From JAHIGH01 sp964564035 (GTDB lineage: Bacteria > Patescibacteriota > Microgenomatia > Levybacterales > UBA12049), in NCBI GenBank assembly GCA_964564035.1, contig CAZLZN010000008.1, forward strand, positions 1 to 53,331: 53,331 nt of DNA, read 5' to 3'. Made by a program: the position numbers and the translations under genes. The notes under the pieces were generated by a model, which was given only the letters and a program-made list of their open reading frames with translations, was not told the origin of the DNA and did no database searches. This document shows, piece after piece, positions 33,498-40,324 of the stretch (positions are counted from its first letter, which is position 1; the number at the start of each line of letters is the position of its first letter).

Positions 33498-34244
33498 ATG
33501 AATTATAATGTCATGATGCATTTATCTTTTTTAGTTAATAATTATAAAGTTGATTCGGCTGTTTTTAGTCCTCCGGAAGTTAAAGAGAAAAATCCGGCAA
33601 TACTTTTTCTGCATGGGTGGACGAGTAATAAGGAACGGAATTATCGATATGCCGAGGTTTTGGTTAAGCTTGGTTTTATATGTTTTTTATTCGATATGCG
33701 GGGTCATGGGAAAAGTGAAGGTGATATAAAAAGTTTTACGATCAGAAATTTTTTTGAAGATGTACTGGCGGCTTATGACCGGCTGGTAAAAATTGGCGGA
33801 GTTGATCCGGATGGTATCAGCGTGATCGGTTCGAGTTTTGGAGGGTATCTCGCCGCGCTGCTTTCAAAACAGAGAAAAATTAAAAATATTTCACTTCGTG
33901 TTCCCGCGGATTACGCGGATGATGAATTTGATGAGCTAAAATATAAAAGCAGTGGTTTCAATAATCCGGAAATTATGAAATGGCGAAGTACCCGGCGGTC
34001 GCCCGGCGATACGATGGCGCTTCGGGCGGTGCATGAATTTGATGGGAATATCCAAATAATCGAGTCCGAGAAAGATATAATTGTTCCTCGTCAAATTATT
34101 CAGAATTATATAGATGCAGTTATTGACAAAGATAAATTATCTTATACCGTAATCCAAGATGCTCCGCATAGCGCAAAGGAGCAATGGCATAGAGATGAAA
34201 TTGAAAAGTTGTTAGCGGACTGGTTTGGGAAAATGGTGTCTTGA
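33498..34244 (+). CDS. Alpha/beta hydrolase
   Basis: A protein of up to 248 residues with the alpha/beta hydrolase fold. It has HGWTSNKERNYRYAEVL with the oxyanion His-Gly, FDMRGHGKSEG, the nucleophile elbow GSSFGG (Ser113), an acidic residue in IESEKDIIVP and the catalytic His in DAPHS (His224). It is probably a cytoplasmic esterase or peptidase-like enzyme; the substrate is unknown. The ATGs at 33498, 33513 and 33516 are all possible. A TATAAT at 33504-33509 would make 33516 a leaderless start. Its TGA stop is embedded in the promoter of the copper operon. Confidence 0.85.
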   Translation: MNYNVMMHLSFLVNNYKVDSAVFSPPEVKEKNPAILFLHGWTSNKERNYRYAEVLVKLGFICFLFDMRGHGKSEGDIKSFTIRNFFEDVLAAYDRLVKIGGVDPDGISVIGSSFGGYLAALLSKQRKIKNISLRVPADYADDEFDELKYKSSGFNNPEIMKWRSTRRSPGDTMALRAVHEFDGNIQIIESEKDIIVPRQIIQNYIDAVIDKDKLSYTVIQDAPHSAKEQWHRDEIEKLLADWFGKMVS

Positions 34245-34269
34245 CATATACCCTAGGGGGGTATATGAT
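34241..34269 (+). promoter_or_regulatory. Copper-operon promoter with operator in the spacer
   Basis: A perfect TTGACA (34241-34246), a 17-bp spacer and TATGAT (34264-34269). The spacer contains TATACCCTAGGGGGGTATA, a near-palindrome with C-run and G-run half sites typical of CsoR/RcnR-family operators. The repressor would sit exactly between -35 and -10. The -10 ends six bases before the csoR ATG, so the mRNA should be leaderless. Confidence 0.82.
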
Positions 34270-34275
34270 GAAGAT

Positions 34276-34548
34276 ATGAAAAGCCACTACGCGGACGCGA
34301 AAGTAAAAGCTCAAAAAAGAATTAATATAATCAAGGGACAATTGGACGGGCTTTCCAGGATGGTTGAGAATGACGAATACTGCATAGATCTGCTGAATCA
34401 AAGTCTTGCCATACAAAATTCTATAAAAAGCCTGGATTCTATTTTATTTGAGAGGCATTTGTCGACTCATGTTCCTCATCAATTCAAGCATGAAGAAGAA
34501 AAAGCTGTCAGCGAACTCGTGAAACTTTTTAAGAGAATTAATAAATAA
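34276..34548 (+). CDS. CsoR/RcnR-family metal-sensing repressor
   Basis: A 90-residue all-helical repressor. The start at 34276 is preferred to the upstream ATG at 34225, because the promoter's -10 ends just before it. The metal positions are H4, C36, H61 and H65. Cu(I) sensors of the CsoR type normally have Cys-His-Cys; the His-Cys-His-His set is the RcnR (Ni/Co) fingerprint, in identical spacing shifted by one residue. The operon is nevertheless clearly for copper (CopA and CopZ). Metal binding should release the operator in the promoter spacer and allow transcription of the whole operon. The stop is one base from the copA start. Confidence 0.88.
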   Translation: MKSHYADAKVKAQKRINIIKGQLDGLSRMVENDEYCIDLLNQSLAIQNSIKSLDSILFERHLSTHVPHQFKHEEEKAVSELVKLFKRINK

Positions 34549-34549
34549 C

Positions 34550-36928
34550 ATGACGGATAAAAATTTTATAGTAAAAGGCATGCACTGCGCGAGCTGTGCA
34601 AATATTATTTCCAGGAAATTGAAAAAGGTACCGGGAGTTAAGGATTGTGAGGTGAATTTCGGCACTGAGACCGCGGTTATTGATTTTGATAAGAGCGTGG
34701 CTTCTGTTGATTTATTAAATAAAGAAATTTCAAAGCTGGGATATTCTTTGGTTGAAAAAGTTAAAAGCTTGAAAAAAGAGCAAGGCAATGAAGATCCAGG
34801 CGGTTTAATGGATGAAAAAGATATTAAATTGGCAGCTCTCTCGCAAATGAGAGACACGGCAGGGTTTATATTGCCTATCACTTTTTTTGTTTTCGGAATA
34901 ATGATTTGGGATATTGTTTCCCAGTTTATAAATAATATTCCGAAATTAGTATTTCCGATGGAGATACTGAATCCCGTATTGTTTTTGCTCGCGTTTATAG
35001 TTTTGTACCGGGCCGGCGCTCCTTATGTAAGCGGAGTAAAAAGATTTTTCTTATATAGAAGCGCTAATATGGATACTCTAATCGGGATAGGGACTCTTAC
35101 GGCTTTTTTCTACAGCACGCTGATAATTTTATTCCCTGGTTTTCGTGAGTTTATAAATGCTCCGGAATACACTTATTTTGATGTGACAATTGTAGTCATC
35201 GGATTTGTAACTTTGGGTAAATATTTGGAGGCACGGTCGAAATATAAGACAGGCGAAGCGATTGAGAAATTACTTAATCTTCAGGCAAAAACTGCAAGGG
35301 TACTTAGAAAGAATCAGGAATTAGCCCTGCCTGGCGGGCAGGGAATCAAGAATCAAGGGGAATGGGAGGGGTATATAGAGTTAGATATCCCGATTGATGA
35401 AGTTATAGCGGGCGATATCATTCTGGTCAGGCCGGGTGAAAAAATTCCGGTTGACGGAAAGATTTTAGACGGTTCAACTTCGATTGATGAATCAATGATA
35501 ACCGGAGAGTCGATGCCTCAGGAAAAAGGGCCGGGGGATAGCGTAACGGGCGGAACTCTCAATCAGAATGGCAGTTTCAAATTCAGGGCACTTAAGGTCG
35601 GTTCGGATACTATGCTTTCTCAAATAATCAGATTTGTAGAACAGGCACAAGGATCAAAGGCAAAAATTCAAAATCTTGCGGATGTCGTCTCGGCGTATTT
35701 TGTGCCGATAGTATTGGTAATCGCGGTGTTAACGTTTTTGCTTTGGATCTTGATCGGATCAATGTTTTTAGGATTTTCGCAAGCCTTGTCGCTTGGATTG
35801 CTGTCTTTTATAGGTGTTTTGGTTATTGCTTGTCCATGCGCATTGGGACTTGCTACTCCGACAGCGATAATTGCGGCAGTCGGAAAAGGGGCGGAAAACG
35901 GAATTTTAATTAAAAACGCGGAGAGCCTTGAGAAACTGCGCGATATCGATACTATAATATTTGATAAAACCGGGACGATTACCAAAGGCAAACCCACCGT
36001 TACCGATGTAGCGGAATTTTCAATTTCCAGCCTCAGGTTTTCGAAAGACAATAAAAACGATTTAGTTTTACGGATAGCGGCATCGCTTGAAAAAAGCTCA
36101 GAACATCCTTTGGCAGAGGCTATTTATTCTTACGCGAAGGAGAAGGCTGATGAATTATTTGAGGTAGATGATTTTAAAGCAATACCCGGATATGGAATTA
36201 AAGGAAAAATAAACGGGGAGCAATTTTATTTCGGAAATAAGAAATTGATGATCGAAACACTCAGACTACCGGTCGGGAAAATTGAGCACAAGATAACAAA
36301 GCTTGAAGAACAGGGTAAAACTGTTATGATTCTCTCTACAAAGCAAGAAGTGCTTGGGATTATCGGAGTCGCAGATAGTTTGAAAGATACATCCAAAGAG
36401 GTTGTCGGGAAATTAAAAAAAATGAATATTGAAATTTATATGGTAACCGGCGACAATGAGCGGACCGCAAAAGCTATAGCTTCGCAAGCGGGTATTACAA
36501 ATGTTCTGGCGGGGATACTGCCAAACGAAAAAGCAAATGAAGTAAAAAAGCTTCAGGAGTCGGGTAAAAAAGTGGCAATGGTGGGAGACGGTATAAATGA
36601 CGCGCCGGCACTTGCTATGGCAAATGTCGGAATAGCTATGGCGACGGGGACAGATGCCGCGATCGAATCGGCGGATATGACATTGGTAAGCGGAAATATC
36701 GCGAAAATACCTCAGGCAATCAGATTGTCGCGCGCTACGATAAGAACCATAAAACAAAATTTATTCTGGGCATTTGTCTATAACATAATCGGCATACCTT
36801 TGGCGGCGGGGCTGTTTTATCCTTTATTCGGAATTTTGTTGAATCCTATTTTTGCGGGTATCGCGATGGCAGGATCATCGGTGTCAGTTGTCAGCAATTC
36901 TCTGCTTTTAAAAAGAGTTAAATTATAA
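34550..36928 (+). CDS. copA: Cu(I)-exporting P1B-type ATPase CopA
   Basis: A 792-residue copper efflux pump. One N-terminal HMA domain carries GMHCASCA (C13, C16). The actuator loop has DGSTSIDESMITGESMP, the membrane CPC is at 428-430 in ACPCALGLATP, the phosphorylation site DKTGTITKG has Asp472, then GDNERTAKAIA and VGDGINDAPALAMA. The last helices contain MAGSSVSVVSNSLLL, the Cu(I)-type ending. Around residue 255, between KTARVLR and the normal DIPIDEVIAGD, there is an extra stretch of about 20 residues, encoded by a GC palindrome flanked by heptads. It is the central gene of the operon. Confidence 0.97.
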   Translation: MTDKNFIVKGMHCASCANIISRKLKKVPGVKDCEVNFGTETAVIDFDKSVASVDLLNKEISKLGYSLVEKVKSLKKEQGNEDPGGLMDEKDIKLAALSQMRDTAGFILPITFFVFGIMIWDIVSQFINNIPKLVFPMEILNPVLFLLAFIVLYRAGAPYVSGVKRFFLYRSANMDTLIGIGTLTAFFYSTLIILFPGFREFINAPEYTYFDVTIVVIGFVTLGKYLEARSKYKTGEAIEKLLNLQAKTARVLRKNQELALPGGQGIKNQGEWEGYIELDIPIDEVIAGDIILVRPGEKIPVDGKILDGSTSIDESMITGESMPQEKGPGDSVTGGTLNQNGSFKFRALKVGSDTMLSQIIRFVEQAQGSKAKIQNLADVVSAYFVPIVLVIAVLTFLLWILIGSMFLGFSQALSLGLLSFIGVLVIACPCALGLATPTAIIAAVGKGAENGILIKNAESLEKLRDIDTIIFDKTGTITKGKPTVTDVAEFSISSLRFSKDNKNDLVLRIAASLEKSSEHPLAEAIYSYAKEKADELFEVDDFKAIPGYGIKGKINGEQFYFGNKKLMIETLRLPVGKIEHKITKLEEQGKTVMILSTKQEVLGIIGVADSLKDTSKEVVGKLKKMNIEIYMVTGDNERTAKAIASQAGITNVLAGILPNEKANEVKKLQESGKKVAMVGDGINDAPALAMANVGIAMATGTDAAIESADMTLVSGNIAKIPQAIRLSRATIRTIKQNLFWAFVYNIIGIPLAAGLFYPLFGILLNPIFAGIAMAGSSVSVVSNSLLLKRVKL
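35310..35352 (+). repeat. Palindromic/heptad element inserted in copA
   Basis: CCCTGCC (35325-35331), TGGCG and GGCAGGG (35337-35343) form a perfect 7-bp-arm palindrome. It is flanked by AGAATCA/GGAATTA words and by GGAATCA/AGAATCA words. The reading frame is kept. A related GC palindrome splits the tRNA-Thr relic near 1860-1880. Confidence 0.7.
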
Positions 36929-36931
36929 AAT

Positions 36932-37942
36932 ATGGATTTGTGGATCGTTTTTTTAACAGGTTTAACAGTCGGAGGCTTAACATGTCTCGCGGTTCAGGGC
37001 GGACTTCTTGCCTCGGTAATTGCCGTCCGCGAAGAGGAAGAGATAAAAAAAGGGATCAATAGAAGCAGTCCGGTGGCTCCTACTCTAGCGTTTTTAATAT
37101 CAAAACTGGCAGCTTATACGGTTTTGGGATTTTTGCTTGGGGCATTCGGCAGCGCGGTCGGGATTAGCCAAAATACTCAAATAATTATGCAGTTTATTGC
37201 GGGTGTATATATGATCTTGATCGCATTGAATCTGCTGAATGTTCATCCGATTTTCAGGTATGCCGTTATTCAGCCGCCGAGATTTATAACCAGACAGTTG
37301 AGAAATAAATCAAAGAGCAAGGATATATTTGCCCCAATGCTTGTAGGTATTATGACTATTCTAATTCCATGCGGTACTACTTTGGCTATGGAGGCTCTGG
37401 CTGTCAGCAGTGCGAATCCTTTTACAGGTTCAATTATTATGGCAACTTTTGTACTAGGGACTTTTCCTCTATTTTTTGGTATTGGATGGCTAACAGGTTT
37501 GCTGGGTCATAATTTTAAAGGAAAATTTTTGAGAATTGCTGCAATTGCAGTTTTATATTTGGGTATTACATCAATTAATGGTTCTTTGATTGCTATAAAT
37601 TTCCCTATTAATTCACAGACGATCGCGGTTTTAATTACTAACTCACAAAGACCGGATACGAATACCGCAAAAAAAGCAGATAATTTAGTTGAGATAACAG
37701 TGACTTCGGGAGGATATTTTCCGGATAGTTTTACAGTTAAAAAAGGTTCACCCGTCAAACTGCGCCTGATAGCTAAAGACGCTTATAGCTGCGCAGCGGC
37801 ATTCAGGATCCCGTCTCTTGGTATTAGTAAAAACTTACGAGCAGATGAGGTTTTTGAGACGGAATTTGTACCAAAAGAGACGGGCAAAATTCTGTTTTCA
37901 TGTTCTATGGGTATGTATACGGGGGTGATTGATGTAATATGA
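36932..37942 (+). CDS. TauE/UreH-like membrane protein fused to a cupredoxin domain
   Basis: A 336-residue protein with about six membrane helices (residues 1-235) of the sulfite-exporter TauE/SafE (UreH_2-like) type, with GLTCLAVQGGLLASVI and IPCGTTLAMEAL. A C-terminal extracytoplasmic cupredoxin-like domain follows (about 245-336). It has GGYFPDSFTVKKGSPVKL, a Cys in YSCAAAF and the ligand loop FSCSMGMYTG, so it probably binds copper. It lies 3 bp after copA and overlaps copZ by four bases (ATGA). It likely moves or buffers copper outside the membrane. The C-terminal FxCSMGMY is a strong marker for this fusion type. Confidence 0.88.
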   Translation: MDLWIVFLTGLTVGGLTCLAVQGGLLASVIAVREEEEIKKGINRSSPVAPTLAFLISKLAAYTVLGFLLGAFGSAVGISQNTQIIMQFIAGVYMILIALNLLNVHPIFRYAVIQPPRFITRQLRNKSKSKDIFAPMLVGIMTILIPCGTTLAMEALAVSSANPFTGSIIMATFVLGTFPLFFGIGWLTGLLGHNFKGKFLRIAAIAVLYLGITSINGSLIAINFPINSQTIAVLITNSQRPDTNTAKKADNLVEITVTSGGYFPDSFTVKKGSPVKLRLIAKDAYSCAAAFRIPSLGISKNLRADEVFETEFVPKETGKILFSCSMGMYTGVIDVI

Positions 37943-38163
37943 GTAATTTGATAAAAAAGAAATTTAAAATTGCGGATATGCATTGCACATCCTGCGCGAT
38001 GAATATTGATTTTGATCTCGAGGATATTGAGGGCGTTAAATCGGCTTCGACGAGTTATGCAAAGCAGGTATGTGAGGTTGAGTTTGACAGCGATAAAATA
38101 GACGCTAAGACGATTACCGCTCAAATAAAAAAAACCGGATATACCGCTGATGAAATAAAATAA
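37939..38163 (+). CDS. CopZ-like heavy-metal-associated copper chaperone
   Basis: A 74-residue HMA-fold protein with MHCTSCAM (C16, C19), the copper-binding pair, and the usual beta-alpha-beta pattern ending in TITAQIKKTGYTADEI. It would carry Cu(I) in the cytoplasm and hand it to CopA. It overlaps the upstream gene by four bases. It is the last gene of the csoR-copA-TauE/cupredoxin-copZ operon. Confidence 0.92.
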   Translation: MSNLIKKKFKIADMHCTSCAMNIDFDLEDIEGVKSASTSYAKQVCEVEFDSDKIDAKTITAQIKKTGYTADEIK

Positions 38164-38388
38164 GCCCCGTTAAATTATCCCCCTTCGCGGAAAACTCTGA
38201 GCAGCCCTCGACTTGCTTAGACTGGTGAGCGTAACCATACAATTAGATAAAGGATTAATGCGAAGAGGTTTTTCCGCTTCGGAGGGATTCCTGTCGGATC
38301 GGCAAGGCAGGTCGCTTCCGATTGAGCGCAAAGCACGTAACTTCGGGCGTAAGCGCGCGTAAGCTTCATTTGATGTATAATAATATGC
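38164..38388. other. GC-rich structured spacer of unknown nature
   Basis: No convincing gene. The region is GC-richer than its surroundings and contains CCCTTCGCGGAAAA (about 38177) and an approximate inverse around TTTTTCCGCTTCGGAGGG (38266-38284), which could pair. A GGCAAGGCAGG word near 38300 resembles half of the palindrome in the tRNA relic. A TATAAT ends seven bases before the next ATG. It may be an RNA element or a decayed mobile repeat. Confidence 0.4.
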
Positions 38389-38973
38389 ATGAGTAACCAT
38401 GTGGCAGTCGCTGATAAAACACATATCACCCTGACCCATCTTAATATCAGACAAAGTGTTTCTATCCTAGTTATTAAATTAATATTCTCGGAGCTTCTGG
38501 TGGCATTAATTTTTTTGGGAAGTTATTTATTCATAATTGAGGGAGATAGGTATGTCGCGTATATTGGGGAAAACGTTCAGTTTATAATGGCGCTGATCGG
38601 TTTGGTTGTGTTAATTAAGGCTCTTTATACCAGTTATTTGGTTTTGCAATGGCTGAATGAATATTATGAAATGACTCCTGAGTTTATCGCTCATAAATAC
38701 GGAATTATTTTCAAAAAGGCGGATCATTACCGGTTTGTGCATATCAGGAGAATGATCGTAAATGATTCGTTACTCGGGGAGCTGATGAATTTCGGGACGA
38801 TTACTTTTTATGATACCAGGTTAAATAAGTATCTTGATATGTATATGATCCATAATGCCAGGCGCTACGCGAAAATAATTAAAGAAATAAAGCCGGATAT
38901 TGAGATAAAAGAAGATCATACATGGATTCCTGCTATGAAAAGCGACGATATAATGCCACTAGATAAAGATTAG
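38389..38973 (+). CDS. Membrane protein with a bacterial PH (bPH2-like) domain
   Basis: A 194-residue protein with two hydrophobic helices (about 25-50 and 62-86) and then a small beta domain, including EYYEMTPEFIAHKYGIIFKK and HIRRMIVNDSLLGELMNFGT with TITFYD. This is the YdbS/bPH2 pattern. Such proteins are membrane-associated, and their biochemical roles are mostly unknown. A TATAAT box ends seven bases upstream of the ATG, predicting a leaderless message. The two following genes are also envelope-associated. Confidence 0.75.
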   Translation: MSNHVAVADKTHITLTHLNIRQSVSILVIKLIFSELLVALIFLGSYLFIIEGDRYVAYIGENVQFIMALIGLVVLIKALYTSYLVLQWLNEYYEMTPEFIAHKYGIIFKKADHYRFVHIRRMIVNDSLLGELMNFGTITFYDTRLNKYLDMYMIHNARRYAKIIKEIKPDIEIKEDHTWIPAMKSDDIMPLDKD

Positions 38974-39036
38974 TTCTTCCTCTTTTCTTACAAGTTTAAG
39001 CGAATAAACTTAACCGTTGCATATTATGATGGTATC

Positions 39037-39345
39037 ATGAATCTGTTGGAACTTTTGAGCATATCGACTGTTAATTTATATACTTGGATTATATACGGGA
39101 TTCTTGTAGGATTTATTGCTCATTATCATGATCACCGGAGAGCCAGGGGGGGTATTGCTGTCACGGTATTTTTTGCCGTAGCAGGTGCAGTTACGGGCGG
39201 TTTGTTTGCGAATTTTTTGCTCGCGAAACAAATGATCGATTTGAGCATTGAGGGATTTTTGTTTGCCTTTGTGAGCGCGTTGATACTGGCAATTTTTTAC
39301 CGCACAGCATTCAGAAATAGCGGATTTATTCAGATAAAAAGATAA
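39037..39345 (+). CDS. Small membrane protein, weakly GlsB/YeaQ-like
   Basis: A 102-residue protein with three hydrophobic segments. Gly-rich IIYGILVGFIAHYHDHRRAR and FFAVAGAVTGGLFANF resemble the GlsB/YeaQ (transglycosylase-associated) family, but the match is short and uncertain. A TATGAT box lies six bases before the ATG. The PRC-barrel gene follows after 10 bp with a strong ribosome site; this pairing is common for stress-related envelope proteins. Confidence 0.6.
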   Translation: MNLLELLSISTVNLYTWIIYGILVGFIAHYHDHRRARGGIAVTVFFAVAGAVTGGLFANFLLAKQMIDLSIEGFLFAFVSALILAIFYRTAFRNSGFIQIKR

Positions 39346-39355
39346 GGAGGAACTT

Positions 39356-40174
39356 ATGTTAATGCGAGCATCAAAAGTCATCGGATTACCTGTGTTTACA
39401 GTCAACGACGGAAAAAAGATCATTCGAGTGGAAGATGTGATGTATGATCCGTTTCAAAACCGGATCGAAGCACTGCTTGCGTCAAAGGGCGGATGGTTTA
39501 TGGAAAGCAGAGTTATATTGTTTACAGATCTGCTCGGGATTGGTGAGGATGCTGCATTGATCAATTCCGCATCTATGATAAAGAAGGTCACGGAAGTGAG
39601 TAAAAATTTGGAAATTATTGCCAAAAATGATACTTATCTAACGAGTACCAGGATTATAACCGAAGACGGAAGGGAGCTGGGTCGGGTCAGTGATATTTTT
39701 TTTGATACTTTAACCGGGCGCGTTGAAGAGTTTGAAGTTTCACAGGGGACTTTCCGGAACTGGAAAGAAGGTAAAAAGAAAGTTAAAATTACAGATATTG
39801 TGAGCATAGGAAAAGACGCGACTATTGTGAGAGTTAATAAGGCAGATTTGCTGACTATTGATAATAAGACTCTCCATGAGGCCGATGAAAAGACATCCGA
39901 GGAGATAAATCAAAAAATACCTGCCGATACAGCCGCGCCAAAAGAATATATAACTCAACCGGTTGATATGTCGGCGAATATTTCCAGTGACCGGAAAAGA
40001 TACGCGGTGGGGCAATATTTGACCAAAAATATTCTGACTGAGAATGATAAGATTTTCGCTAGAGAGGGAGATATGGTGACTTATAAACTACTTCAGCTCG
40101 CGGAAGAGGAGGGTGTGATTGATCAAATCTATGATAATATCGCTCCTCATGTAATGCCCGTTTCGGCTCCATAA
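39356..40174 (+). CDS. Two-PRC-barrel domain protein
   Basis: A 272-residue soluble protein with two PRC-barrel-like domains: residues about 1-85 (KVIGLPVFTVNDGKKI and VEDVMYDPFQNRIEALL) and 95-165 (TEDGRELGRVSDIFFDTLTG). An acidic linker and a C-terminal domain (about 215-265, GQYLTKNILTENDKIFAREG) follow. PRC barrels bind RNA or membrane partners in various contexts; the function here is unknown. AAGGAGGA lies five bases before the ATG, one of the strong ribosome sites in the window. Confidence 0.82.
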   Translation: MLMRASKVIGLPVFTVNDGKKIIRVEDVMYDPFQNRIEALLASKGGWFMESRVILFTDLLGIGEDAALINSASMIKKVTEVSKNLEIIAKNDTYLTSTRIITEDGRELGRVSDIFFDTLTGRVEEFEVSQGTFRNWKEGKKKVKITDIVSIGKDATIVRVNKADLLTIDNKTLHEADEKTSEEINQKIPADTAAPKEYITQPVDMSANISSDRKRYAVGQYLTKNILTENDKIFAREGDMVTYKLLQLAEEEGVIDQIYDNIAPHVMPVSAP

Positions 40175-40184
40175 AGCTTGTCAA

Positions 40185-40324
40185 ACTATAATTTGCATTT
40201 ATGTAAATCCTCATTTTTTTGGTTTAAATCTTAACTAAGTTATAATTTTGAAGCACACTATTTTGAGTAATTTTGATAATTCTATGCTTGACAAAGATGA
40301 TGAAAGTATTTTACTCTATAATAG
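40185..40324 (+). promoter_or_regulatory. Conserved upstream region of subtilase gene 1
   Basis: TTGACA at 40288-40293 is followed at about 19 bp by TACTCT; a TATAAT also sits two bases before the ATG. The stretch with CTATAATTTGCATTTATG and TCTTAACTAAG resembles 45523-45600 ahead of subtilase gene 2 (TTATAATTCACATCTATG and TCTTAACTAAG). The two genes were therefore duplicated with their upstream regions. Confidence 0.55.

Noticed and set aside
38170..38454. 94-aa and 70-aa minus-strand ORFs after copZ
   Set aside because: They have no recognisable motifs, overlap the start of the PH-domain gene and show unusual composition from a structured spacer.
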